Of a stretch of 64,000 bases of DNA, positions 43,169-51,274 are shown in pieces. The number at the start of each line of letters is the position of its first letter. The stretch's first letter is position 1. Origin of the DNA: Gammaproteobacteria bacterium (GTDB lineage Bacteria; Pseudomonadota; Gammaproteobacteria; JADZEE01); NCBI GenBank assembly GCA_020850735.1, contig JADZEE010000091.1, positions 247,502 through 311,501 on the forward strand. Direction: 5' to 3'. A model generated the notes under the pieces. It was not told the DNA's origin. It searched no databases and saw only the letters and a program-made list of their open reading frames with translations. Both the position numbers and the translations under genes were made by a program.

Positions 43169-43732
43169 TCAACCGGACCGGCGCGGACCGGACCGCAGCC
43201 AGGTGGGCCACATGCGTTGGAATACGGCGTCGCCGGGCGTGAGCAGGTGTTTGAAGGCGCCGAGCACGTGCACACAGATGGTGATGAACAGGGCGACCGA
43301 GCAGATGACGTGGATCTCCGTGAACAGCTCGTTCAACGGCGGGTCGTTCGCGCCCCAGTCCGGCAGCGGCACGCCGAAATACTTCGTCGAGTAGGCGCTG
43401 AAAGACGACGACAGGTACCCGGATAGCGGTTGCAGCGTGAGCAGCACATAGAACAACAGGTGTGTGACGCGCGCGGCGATCCGTTGCCAGCGGGCCATGG
43501 TCACGGGCAGCGGCGGCGGCGGCCGCCGGAGTCGCCAGGCGAGGCGCACGACGAGCAGCGCAAATATGGTAATCCCGATCGACTTGTGCAACGAGAAACT
43601 GAAATGACGTGTCTCCCCACGCGGCAGATCGACCATGTACCAGCCGAGTCCGAACATGCCGAACACGAGCAGCGCGGTGCACCAGTGAATGATGATGGCC
43701 GGTGGAGAGTAGCGAGGCGGGTCGGAGCTCAT
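43169..43732 (-). CDS. Cytochrome b561-family membrane protein
   Basis: The 187-aa protein has four predicted helices with haem-ligand histidines in the expected places: IIIHWCTALLVFG, SLHKSIGITIFAL, RVTHLLFYVLLTLQPLSGY and ICSVALFITICVHVLGAFKH. It likely carries two b haems and moves electrons between quinol and a periplasmic acceptor. The start at ATG 43732 begins the homology. It is 66 bp upstream of the kinase gene on the same strand, so it may be co-transcribed with the two-component system. Confidence 0.9.
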   Translation of the reverse strand: MSSDPPRYSPPAIIIHWCTALLVFGMFGLGWYMVDLPRGETRHFSFSLHKSIGITIFALLVVRLAWRLRRPPPPLPVTMARWQRIAARVTHLLFYVLLTLQPLSGYLSSSFSAYSTKYFGVPLPDWGANDPPLNELFTEIHVICSVALFITICVHVLGAFKHLLTPGDAVFQRMWPTWLRSGPRRSG

Positions 43733-43932
43733 GCGATCTCTTGCGCGGCCCGGCATCGCGCCGGCAGGTCGCATCCGGCTGGCGAGGGGCGGCGATGAAA
43801 GATTAGAATGCGACGGAACGTATGCGTAAAGTCCGCCGGACCCCGGGGGTTGCGACCGGTACCCCGACACCGGACCACGACGGGTCTGACGGCCGGCGCG
43901 CAGCATAACACGGGCGTCGTATCGCCGGGTGC

Positions 43933-44586
43933 TTGCAGCCCCCGGCTGCGTTCTCTTTGGGGGGGCACGTTCTGTATCGCCGACACGCTCTTTGGCAACG
44001 CTCGCCGTTGCGCCAACTGCTCGGATACCTGTTCGCGCTCGCCGCCTGGGCGTACATGGCCGCAGTCCCGATAGAGGTCGGCGCCGCCTCGCAACCGCGT
44101 TACGAGCTCGAGATCAGCAAGGCCCGGCGCACGCTCGTGGTCAAACGGGGCGATCGCGTCGAGAGAACCTACCGCGTGTCGACCGGGCGCGGCGGTCACG
44201 GCGACAAGCAGCGCAGCGGCGACAACAAGACCCCGATCGGTACCTACCGTATCGTGCGCTTCAACGACAACAGCCGCTTCTACTTTTTCATGCAGTTGAA
44301 CTACCCGAACGTCAAGGACGCCTTCTACGGCCTGAAGCACCGCGTCATCAGCCGCAGCGCCTTTGACGACATCATCGACGCCCTGCGCAACGGTCGCGTG
44401 CCGCCGCAGAACACGCGTCTCGGCGGCCTCATCGGCATCCACGGCATCGGCGACGTGAACACCGAGAAGCTGCAGATCCACGAGGCGCTCGACTGGACCG
44501 AGGGCTGCATCGCCCTGACCAACGACGACGTAAGGGAATTGCGCCGCTACGTCGATGTCGGTACCGTCGTGGTCATATCCGAATGA
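43933..44586 (+). CDS. L,D-transpeptidase (YkuD family), first gene of the motor operon
   Basis: The 217-aa product has a membrane-targeting N-terminus (LLGYLFALAAWAYMAAVPIEVGA) and a YkuD catalytic domain: IGIHGIG with the conserved histidine and DWTEGCIAL with the catalytic cysteine. Such enzymes make 3-3 peptidoglycan crosslinks or attach proteins to the wall. No ATG precedes the domain. TTG at 43933 opens the long frame, but TTG at 44008, giving a better signal peptide, is as likely. The stop overlaps the lipoprotein gene by 4 nt, starting a six-gene plus-strand operon. Confidence 0.88.
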   Translation: MQPPAAFSLGGHVLYRRHALWQRSPLRQLLGYLFALAAWAYMAAVPIEVGAASQPRYELEISKARRTLVVKRGDRVERTYRVSTGRGGHGDKQRSGDNKTPIGTYRIVRFNDNSRFYFFMQLNYPNVKDAFYGLKHRVISRSAFDDIIDALRNGRVPPQNTRLGGLIGIHGIGDVNTEKLQIHEALDWTEGCIALTNDDVRELRRYVDVGTVVVISE

Positions 44587-45110
44587 ATCGTGCACGCGTG
44601 CATACGCGTGCGATCTGCCGCCTGGGTAGCCGGTGCCCGCCCGTTGTGGTGCTGCTCGTACTGCTCGTCACGCTCGCGGGCTGCTCCGGCGAAGGCTCGC
44701 ATCCCGGCGCGCAAGCCGCGTCCGCGCCGCTTTACCAACTGCGTACGGGCAAGCCTTTCGACGACGTGTTGTTCGAGCTGGAATTCGCCATCACGGAACG
44801 AAATTTCCGGATCACCGGCCGCAACAGCATCGGCAAGGGTTTGCGGGCGCGCGGCTACGAATTTCCCGATGTCGAGGTCATTCATTTCTGCAGCCTCGAG
44901 AAAGCCCGCGAGGTGCTGCTGCTCGATCCCGGCTATGTGACCCAGATGCCGTGCCGCATCACCCTGCACGAGGAAGGCGATCAGACGGTGATCAGTGCTA
45001 TTCTGCTGCCGGAAAATCACGCCGATCCGCGAGTCGTCGAGTTCGCTCGCGGTATGAATACCACCCTGCGCGAAATTGTTGGGTTCGCGGTCTCGGAGGA
45101 ATCGAGATGA
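44583..45110 (+). CDS. DUF302-like lipoprotein
   Basis: The 175-aa protein has a lipoprotein signal (VVLLVLLVTLAGC, lipid Cys about residue 34) and a DUF302-like domain: KPFDDVLFELEFAITERNF, VIHFCSLEKAREVLLLDPGY, and QMPCRITLHEEGDQTVISA. DUF302 has a small alpha/beta fold of unknown function found in many envelope proteins. It overlaps both neighbours by 4 nt. In this operon it may be the outer-membrane or periplasmic partner of the ion-driven complex. This is inference from gene order only. Confidence 0.75.
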   Translation: MNRARVHTRAICRLGSRCPPVVVLLVLLVTLAGCSGEGSHPGAQAASAPLYQLRTGKPFDDVLFELEFAITERNFRITGRNSIGKGLRARGYEFPDVEVIHFCSLEKAREVLLLDPGYVTQMPCRITLHEEGDQTVISAILLPENHADPRVVEFARGMNTTLREIVGFAVSEESR

Positions 45111-45880
45111 ACGCCTTCTGGCAGGTGCCGCGCATCGAGCACGGTCTGTTGCTCGCCTGGACGACCTTCGCGGGATTGATCGTGTTCGCTCTGTTCGTGT
45201 CGTTCGACCAGGGACTGGTGCAACTGATGTTCGCGTCCGATCGCAGCCGGATCTCCGTGCTCATCGGCATTTTGTTCGTCATCGGCGTCGGCCACGCCTT
45301 GTGGCGCGTGCTGTACGTCTCGCGCGAGCTGGTCGCCGTGGACGCAATACGCGGGCGTCTGCAGGCCGAGCCGACCGCCGTGCTGACGCTGACCGGCGGC
45401 CGTCTCGGCACCGGCAGCGCCGGCGCGCTGCCCGACGGTTTCGCCTGCGCTTATCTCAGCGACGTTCTGCGCGGCCGCAACGCCATTCACGTGGACGCCG
45501 AGGACCATGGCGCGTCGGGCAATCTGCCCGAGATCTATGCCGGGCTCGCGAAAGGACCGCAGGACATCGGCTGGTTTCTCACCGACGCGATCCTCAAGCT
45601 CGGCCTGCTCGGCACGATCGTCGGCTTCATACTCATGCTCGGTTCGGTCGCCGATACCGCGAGTCTCGACGCCAACACGATGCAGAAGGTCCTGCGGCAG
45701 ATGAGCGTCGGGATGGGAACTGCCCTGTACACGACGCTGGCCGGACTTGTCTGCAGCCTGATCCTCGGCGTGCAATACCAGTTGATCGAGCGCGGCGCCG
45801 ACGCGCTCCTGGAGCAGACCATGCACCTGGCCGAAGTCGACGTTCTGCCGCGACTCGCCGCGCCGGGCGCACGGGCCTAG
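45107..45880 (+). CDS. MotA/TolQ/ExbB-family proton-channel protein
   Basis: The 257-aa protein has four predicted helices, at about residues 15-35, 48-66, 163-185 and 199-222. The last pair is the MotA_ExbB signature (KLGLLGTIVGFILMLGSV and GMGTALYTTLAGLVCSLIL). A cytoplasmic segment of about 95 residues lies between TM2 and TM3. Members form pentamers around a dimer of a MotB/ExbD/TolR-like protein and use proton or sodium flow to do work. The next gene, 3 nt downstream, encodes such a partner. The start overlaps the lipoprotein stop (ATGA). The frame is open far upstream but is non-homologous there. Confidence 0.88.
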   Translation: MNAFWQVPRIEHGLLLAWTTFAGLIVFALFVSFDQGLVQLMFASDRSRISVLIGILFVIGVGHALWRVLYVSRELVAVDAIRGRLQAEPTAVLTLTGGRLGTGSAGALPDGFACAYLSDVLRGRNAIHVDAEDHGASGNLPEIYAGLAKGPQDIGWFLTDAILKLGLLGTIVGFILMLGSVADTASLDANTMQKVLRQMSVGMGTALYTTLAGLVCSLILGVQYQLIERGADALLEQTMHLAEVDVLPRLAAPGARA

Positions 45881-45883
45881 GCG

Positions 45884-46495
45884 TTGGCCCGGCTGGCGGC
45901 CCGCTCGACCCGCGGACGTAGTCAGTACGATCCGTTCACGGATCTGCTCTTTAACGCCCTGCTCGGCTTCACTTTCCTGTTCCTGGTCGCGATCATGTTC
46001 ATGAATCCGATCGCCAAGAAAGGCATCATCGATCCCAAGGCCGAGTACATCATCACGATCACGTGGCCGGACAACAACCCCGACGACATCGATGCCTGGG
46101 TCGAAGATCCGAACGGCGATCTGGTGTGGTTCCGCAACCGCGAGGCGGGCTTGATCCATCTTGACCGTGACGACCGCGGACTGGTCAACGACACCCTCGA
46201 GATCAACGGCCGTATCATCCAGAACCCCTTGAATCAGGAGGTCGTCACTATCCGCGGCGTGGTACCGGGGGAATATGTCGTCAACGTCCATTACTACGCA
46301 TCCGAGACCGGGCAGCCGGTATCGGTCACCGTCCGGGTCGACAAGGTGAACCCGTCGCTCGAGGTCATTTACTACGATACCCTGACACTCGATCACAAGG
46401 GCGAAGAGAAGACGGCGCTGCGCTTCAAAATCAACGCGGACGGACGCGTCTCGGATATCAACCGGATCCCCAAATCGCTGGTCGTGGTCGGCTGA
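45884..46495 (+). CDS. MotB/ExbD-like protein with a periplasmic Ig-like (DUF2135-type) domain
   Basis: The 203-aa protein begins at TTG, the only start before the membrane helix. A single helix (residues about 18-40, TDLLFNALLGFTFLFLVAIMF) has an aspartate at its N-terminal end (Asp20), where MotB and ExbD carry the proton-binding Asp. The periplasmic part is not an OmpA peptidoglycan-binding or ExbD domain but an Ig-like fold with DIDAWVEDPNGDLVWFRNRE and HLDRDDRGLVND, resembling DUF2135/YfaP. It would form the central dimer of a 5:2 motor with the preceding gene product. Confidence 0.75.
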   Translation: MARLAARSTRGRSQYDPFTDLLFNALLGFTFLFLVAIMFMNPIAKKGIIDPKAEYIITITWPDNNPDDIDAWVEDPNGDLVWFRNREAGLIHLDRDDRGLVNDTLEINGRIIQNPLNQEVVTIRGVVPGEYVVNVHYYASETGQPVSVTVRVDKVNPSLEVIYYDTLTLDHKGEEKTALRFKINADGRVSDINRIPKSLVVVG

Positions 46496-46519
46496 GGCAC
46501 GACGGCATTTCGAAGGAGA

Positions 46520-47044
46520 ATGACCTTGGTCACGCTCGGTACGGCAGGTTTGGTCGCCGCTTACGTTCTAGTCGCTCTGCTGCTCGTCAGCCTGCTGCTG
46601 TTCTCGCGCTGGCCCTGGCAGTTGAAGGCCGCCATGGTCGTCGTGGTATCGACCTTTTACATCGTCACTTACGTCTCCATTCCGATGCTGCTCGGCTGGC
46701 CCACCGACGATGGGCTGCCCAGACGCTTCAACCTGGTCGCCGTGTACGTACAGGAACCGGACAAGGTCACCGGTGCCCGGGGTGATATCTACCTGTGGGT
46801 CACCGACATGCTGGCCCCCCCGGACCAGTCCGTACCGCGTTCCTACCGCCTGCCGTTCACACCCGAGCTGCACGCGAAAGTGGTCGAGGCGGGCACCAAG
46901 CTGCGCAAGAACCTGCCCCAGCTCGGCGAAATCGAGGAGGAGGAAGGCAAAGGCAGCGTACCGCTCGATACCACCCGCATGGGCCAGAAGAGCACCCGGA
47001 TCGAGTTCTACGACCTTCCCGATCCGCTGTTCCCGGAAAAGTGA
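46520..47044 (+). CDS. Unknown two-helix membrane protein of the motor operon
   Basis: The 174-aa protein has TM1 at about residues 8-28 (AAYVLVALLLVSLLLFS) and TM2 at about 37-57 (AMVVVVSTFYIVTYVSIPML). A soluble tail of about 115 residues follows with VYVQEPDKVTGARGDIYLWV and an acidic stretch EIEEEEGKG. I do not recognise the family. The start has AAGGAG just upstream. It sits between the MotB-like gene and the VWA-FHA gene and is likely a structural member of the same membrane complex. Confidence 0.7.
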   Translation: MTLVTLGTAGLVAAYVLVALLLVSLLLFSRWPWQLKAAMVVVVSTFYIVTYVSIPMLLGWPTDDGLPRRFNLVAVYVQEPDKVTGARGDIYLWVTDMLAPPDQSVPRSYRLPFTPELHAKVVEAGTKLRKNLPQLGEIEEEEGKGSVPLDTTRMGQKSTRIEFYDLPDPLFPEK

Positions 47045-47072
47045 GTACCGTCGCGGGGTGCCCGCGCCCGCG

Positions 47073-47101
47073 TTGACCCCGCATGGCGAGCCGCTTATAT
47101 A
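47073..47101 (+). promoter_or_regulatory. Sigma-70 promoter for the VWA-FHA gene
   Basis: TTGACC (47073-47078) and TATATA (47096-47101) are separated by exactly 17 bp. Transcription would start near 47108, only about 5 nt before the ATG at 47113, so this transcript would be nearly leaderless. The gene may be expressed both from the operon and from this internal promoter. Confidence 0.55.
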
Positions 47102-47112
47102 GTCAGTCAGGC

Positions 47113-48636
47113 ATGCGCGGCGTACCCACAACGATCCCGACCGCCCTGACGGCAGCGCGCGTGCTGCTGGCCACACTCGTCATGGCGACGCCCGCGCATG
47201 GTGAGATGGTGGTCGGTGACGCGGCCATCGCCGCCTGCGGCGCGCCGGAAGCGGCGCACATGGTCTGCGACTACCGCTTGCGCAACGGCTCTGCGGTCCG
47301 CACCGTGACCGCGACCCTGGATGAAATTGCGCTCGGCGCCAGTGTGCTGGACAGCTACCCCGGACCGGGTGACAGGACCGCCGTGCTGCTGCTCGTCGAC
47401 ACGAGCGATCCCGGCCGTGAACAGGTCATCGCGCGCAACGTCGAGCAGATCGGCCGCCTCGTCGACGCGGCGAAGCCTTACCACCTGCTGGCTCTGGCCC
47501 GGTTCGACAGCAATCCGCAGGTGCTCGCCCCCTTCGGTGCCGACGCGGACACGATCAAGGCGGCGGCGGCAGACCTGCGCGCGGTCGGCATGACCACGGA
47601 GCTCTATCGCAGCGCGATCGAGGGGATCAGACTGCTGGCGCAACAGCCCGCGGCGCGCCGCGCGCTGTACGTGTTCTCCGACGGACTCGCAGAGGACTTC
47701 GCCTACGGCCATAACGACGTGATCGCGGCGGCGCACCGGGACGCCGTGGTGATCTACGCCCTGGGTTTCGCGCGCGACGTCGCCCGTTCCGTCGCGTTGC
47801 AGAGCCTGCGCCGGCTCGCCGCCGAATCGGGCGGTCGGTTCATCGCCGCCGCGGGCGCGGACTTCGACTTGCCGGAGGCGTTCCTGGCGGACCCGTTTGC
47901 CGGCCTGGACAACGGTGGTCGAGTCGAGATCGATCTGACCCCGGCCATCGAAGCGAGCGTCGGTGGCCAACAAACCGTGCTGCTCAGCCTCGCCGGCGCG
48001 GACACGGTCGCGCGCCTGGCGCTGCCGGTCCGGCTGCCGCCGCCCGAGCCGCTCGTGCGGTTCCCCGTGACGACCCCCGCCCCGCTCACCGTGCCGGTAC
48101 CTGCGCCCGCGCCCGTAGCACCGGCCGTAGCCATGCGCAGCCCGCTGGAAACCTGGATCTGGTTCGGCACACCCGCGGCCTTTCTGTTCGTGGTGGTGAT
48201 CGCACTGGTCGTCTATGGGCGGATGTGGAAGCGACGCGGGGCCGCGGCCGCGGCGGTCGCGCCGACCGGCAAACCGTTTGCCTGGCTGATCCGCCAGGAC
48301 GACGACAGCGTACGCTACCCTCTGAGCAACTCGCCGTGGCGTATCGGTCGCAGCAACAACAACGATCTGAGCATCGATGATCATTCCGTGTCGCGCCAGC
48401 ATGCGGAAATCCACCGCCGCCACGACGGCAGCTTCTCGATCATGGATCTGGACTCGCTCAACGGCGTGTTCGTCAACGACCGCAAGGTCAAGCAGGCCGA
48501 TATCGCCGAAGGGGATTCGGTCGATATCGGTGACGTCGGGCTGCGGTTCACGCTGTACGACGACGACAAGTCGGCCCAGGAACCTACGCTCATGATCCGC
48601 ACGCGCACGCCGGGACCCACGTCCGGCTCGGCCTGA
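47113..48636 (+). CDS. VWA-TM-FHA protein, last gene of the motor operon
   Basis: The 507-aa protein has a signal peptide (about 1-30), a von Willebrand A-like domain (about 88-260) with VLLLVDTSDPGR at the metal site, where the second serine of DxSxS is missing, a Pro/Val/Ala-rich linker, a membrane helix near 345-367 (WFGTPAAFLFVVVIALVVYG), and a C-terminal FHA domain with the phosphothreonine-binding residues GRS, SRQHA and NGVFVN. The predicted topology puts VWA in the periplasm and FHA in the cytoplasm. An upstream ATG at 47083 would lie inside the promoter. No Ser/Thr kinase gene is nearby. Confidence 0.85.
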   Translation: MRGVPTTIPTALTAARVLLATLVMATPAHGEMVVGDAAIAACGAPEAAHMVCDYRLRNGSAVRTVTATLDEIALGASVLDSYPGPGDRTAVLLLVDTSDPGREQVIARNVEQIGRLVDAAKPYHLLALARFDSNPQVLAPFGADADTIKAAAADLRAVGMTTELYRSAIEGIRLLAQQPAARRALYVFSDGLAEDFAYGHNDVIAAAHRDAVVIYALGFARDVARSVALQSLRRLAAESGGRFIAAAGADFDLPEAFLADPFAGLDNGGRVEIDLTPAIEASVGGQQTVLLSLAGADTVARLALPVRLPPPEPLVRFPVTTPAPLTVPVPAPAPVAPAVAMRSPLETWIWFGTPAAFLFVVVIALVVYGRMWKRRGAAAAAVAPTGKPFAWLIRQDDDSVRYPLSNSPWRIGRSNNNDLSIDDHSVSRQHAEIHRRHDGSFSIMDLDSLNGVFVNDRKVKQADIAEGDSVDIGDVGLRFTLYDDDKSAQEPTLMIRTRTPGPTSGSA

Positions 48637-48665
48637 GCCGCAACGACGCGCGGGGCCTGCGTCAG

Positions 48666-48749
48666 CGATTTTAGGGGTCCCCGCAAAACGCGGCCAGGGG
48701 CGCCCATGGCCCGTCGCAACAGGCGCGGTGAGGGTTTTGCGAGCTCTCA
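48666..48749 (+). repeat. Dispersed hairpin repeat, copy B (long type)
   Basis: This copy matches copy A (8810-8892) over most of its length and has better arms: GCAAAAC (48683-48689) pairs with GTTTTGC (48734-48740). The right end overlaps the stop codon of minus-strand tilS, just as copy A overlaps the SHOCT stop. It lies between convergent genes and probably acts as a terminator. Confidence 0.7.
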
Positions 48750-50078
48750 TTCCGGGAGCCACTCCAGCTGCAGGGCACCGCTCGCGGGCGCGGCGGCAAA
48801 GGACGCGGCCACCCAGTGACCGGCCACGGCCGCGAGCTCGCCGTCGACGTACACCAGCGGCAGCCGGTCCCGTTGCCACGGTGGCACACCGGCTGCCTGA
48901 AACAGCTTCTTCAGCTGCGCATGGAAGTCACGACCCGGCAGCCGCAGCCGCTCGCCGCCACGCCTGAAGCCCACCTCGACGCGGGCACTCGCAGGCGGCG
49001 GCGCGAGGCCGGCCTCCGTACCCGGCCGCGCGCGTAAGACGCCACCGGGCAAATACAGCGGCTCGGCGATATTCCAGCGCGTTCGCACATCCGGCCGCGC
49101 CAGCCCGAGCGGCGGCAACAGGTGCAAGACGTCACGGTAGCGATGCAGCTGCGCCCCATTCCACACGACCCGCCCGCCCTTGCCCGCGCCGGTACCGAGC
49201 AGGGAGGCGGCGATCGCCTCGAGGCGGCGGTGCCCAGGCACCGGGTAGCCGGCCGTGCGGATCCAGTGGCGTAGCGCATTGGCCCGCCGTGCCGGTGTCA
49301 GCGTCACGAGCGCGGTGATGCGCAACCCGCCGGCCGCGTCACTCACGGCGGCGAGATCGGCGACGGCAACCTCGTCGAGCACGGCGCTGACCTCGCTCTG
49401 CCAGCGCGCCGCGCGCGCGAGCGCGGCGCCGTGCCGCGGCCAGCGAGCGGCCAGCCGCGGCAGCACGCCGTGGCGCAGAAAATTACGGTCGAGGCGCTGG
49501 TCGGTGTTGCTGTCGTCCTCGATCCAGCGCAGGCCGTGCAGTCGCGCATAGCGCTCGAGCGCGTCGCCTGCGACGCCGAGCAGAGGCCGCAGCAGCGTGC
49601 CGGGCGCGAGCTCCCGGCACTCGGCCATGCCGCGCAAACCATGCGGACCGCTGCCCCGCAACAGGGCGAGCAGCAAGGTCTCCGCCTGGTCGTCACGATG
49701 GTGCGCGGTGAGCAGCGTGTCCCCGGGCTGCATCCGGGCCGTCATCGCGGCGTAGCGGGCACGGCGTGCCCAGGCCTCCACGCTTTCGCCCGCGGGCGGG
49801 CGGCCGTCCACACGCAGCACCTCACAGGCAATGCCGAGCCGGGCGCAGGCGCGGCGGCACGCATCCGCCCATTGCGCCGACTGCGGGTTGAGGCCGTGAT
49901 CGACGTGAACGGCCAGCAGCGGTCCCGGCAAGCGCCACCGTTCGCCGGCGAGCAGGTGCGCCAGCACCGTGGAATCCCGTCCGCCCGAGCAGGCGAGCAG
50001 ATAGCGCCGCGCAGGGCCATGGCGGCCCAGCACCGCGAACACTGCGGATGTGATGTTGAAGCTGCCAGCACCGCTCAT
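48747..50078 (-). CDS. tilS: TilS, tRNA(Ile)-lysidine synthase
   Basis: The 443-aa protein has the PP-loop ATP motif SGGRDSTVLAHLL near residue 32, the HHRDDQAETLLL segment, a central TilS domain with RNFLRHGVLPRLAARWP, and a C-terminal TilS_C domain (GERLRLPGRDFHAQLKKLFQAAGVPPW). It modifies C34 of tRNA-Ile(CAU) to lysidine using ATP and lysine. ATG 50078 has GGTGAG upstream. A GTG six codons earlier is the alternative. The gene lies downstream of accA in the same direction, the usual gammaproteobacterial neighbourhood. Confidence 0.95.
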   Translation of the reverse strand: MSGAGSFNITSAVFAVLGRHGPARRYLLACSGGRDSTVLAHLLAGERWRLPGPLLAVHVDHGLNPQSAQWADACRRACARLGIACEVLRVDGRPPAGESVEAWARRARYAAMTARMQPGDTLLTAHHRDDQAETLLLALLRGSGPHGLRGMAECRELAPGTLLRPLLGVAGDALERYARLHGLRWIEDDSNTDQRLDRNFLRHGVLPRLAARWPRHGAALARAARWQSEVSAVLDEVAVADLAAVSDAAGGLRITALVTLTPARRANALRHWIRTAGYPVPGHRRLEAIAASLLGTGAGKGGRVVWNGAQLHRYRDVLHLLPPLGLARPDVRTRWNIAEPLYLPGGVLRARPGTEAGLAPPPASARVEVGFRRGGERLRLPGRDFHAQLKKLFQAAGVPPWQRDRLPLVYVDGELAAVAGHWVAASFAAAPASGALQLEWLPE

Positions 50079-50171
50079 GTCGATCTCACCGGCCACGCGG
50101 CCCGCAGTTCGCCGTCGCCGGCCACGGCCGTATTCGCGCGGCGGCGCGCAGCGCCGGGCGGCCGCGCCGAT

Positions 50172-51131
50172 TCAGGTGGTCCTGAACTCGCCGTAGCCGC
50201 GCAAGCGCTCGTACCGGCGGGCGATCAACGAGTCGAGGTCCAGTGAACGAAGCTCACCCAGCGCAGCGTCGATGCGATCACCGACACGTGCGGCCACGGC
50301 ATCGACGTCACGATGCGCGCCGCCGAGCGGCTCCTCGACCACCTCGTCCACCAGCTCGAGCTCCGCCAGCCGTACCGATGTGATCCCCATCGCCGTCGCG
50401 GCGTCCTCGGCACGTTCCGCGCTTTTCCACAGGATCGATGCGCAACCTTCCGGGGAGATCACCGAATAGGTCCCGTACTGGAGCATCAGCAGCCGGTCAC
50501 AGACCCCGATGGCCAGCGCCCCGCCCGAACCACCCTCGCCGATCACCGTCGTGACCACCGGTGTACGCAGGCTCGCCATGCACACGAGGTTCTCGGCAAT
50601 CGCCTCGCTTTGCCCGCGCTCTTCGGCTTCGATGCCCGGATAGGCCCCCGGCGTGTCGACGAACGTCAGTACGGGCAGGTGGAAGCGCTCCGCGAGCTTC
50701 ATCACGCGCAGGGCCTTGCGGTAGCCCTCGGGCCGCGGCATGCCGAAATTTCGATGCAGGTTTTCCCGCGTGTTGCGGCCCTTCTGGTGGCCCATGACCG
50801 CCACCGGCCGGCCGCGGAACCGGGCGACGCCGCACACCAGGGCCGGATCGTCCCCGTAACGGCGGTCCCCGTGCAGTTCTTCGAAGTCCGTGACGAGCCG
50901 CGCCAGGTAATCGAGCGTGAACGGGCGCCGGGGGTGGCGGGCCAGTCGCGCGATCTGCCAGGGCGTGAGCCCGGCGAAAATCGACCGCGTCAGGTCACGG
51001 CAGCGCGATTGCAGCCGCGTGATCTCGTCGCTGATGTTGAGCGCGGCGTCGTCGCTGACGAAGCGCAGCTCCTCGATTTTCGCCTCGAGCTCGGCGATCG
51101 GTTGCTCGAAGTCGAGAAAGTTGTTGCTCAT
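50172..51131 (-). CDS. accA: AccA, acetyl-CoA carboxylase carboxyltransferase subunit alpha
   Basis: The 319-aa protein has the N-terminal helical segment [20 protein letters not shown] and the carboxyltransferase core ([51 protein letters not shown]). It pairs with AccD to transfer CO2 from carboxybiotin to acetyl-CoA, the first step of fatty acid synthesis. It starts at ATG 51131, although the frame is open further upstream. It lies 143 bp after dnaE and before tilS, a conserved gammaproteobacterial order. Confidence 0.97.
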   Translation of the reverse strand: MSNNFLDFEQPIAELEAKIEELRFVSDDAALNISDEITRLQSRCRDLTRSIFAGLTPWQIARLARHPRRPFTLDYLARLVTDFEELHGDRRYGDDPALVCGVARFRGRPVAVMGHQKGRNTRENLHRNFGMPRPEGYRKALRVMKLAERFHLPVLTFVDTPGAYPGIEAEERGQSEAIAENLVCMASLRTPVVTTVIGEGGSGGALAIGVCDRLLMLQYGTYSVISPEGCASILWKSAERAEDAATAMGITSVRLAELELVDEVVEEPLGGAHRDVDAVAARVGDRIDAALGELRSLDLDSLIARRYERLRGYGEFRTT

Positions 51132-51274
51132 CGGGTGAATGTTCCGTCCGTGGGTCGATGATTGCAAGGCAGGGATGTCCGCGGGCCGTGGATCCGGCGC
51201 CCGCCGGGCGTGTACGTCCCGCGTCCGCCGCGGGGCGCGTAGCGGGGCGGTCGCGGTGACTGCTCCGAGGCCGG

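Noticed and set aside
43933..48636. Zorya-type anti-phage system
   Set aside because: A MotA-like gene is present, but the partner lacks the OmpA/peptidoglycan-binding domain and no ZorC, ZorD or ZorE-like helicase or nuclease is nearby.
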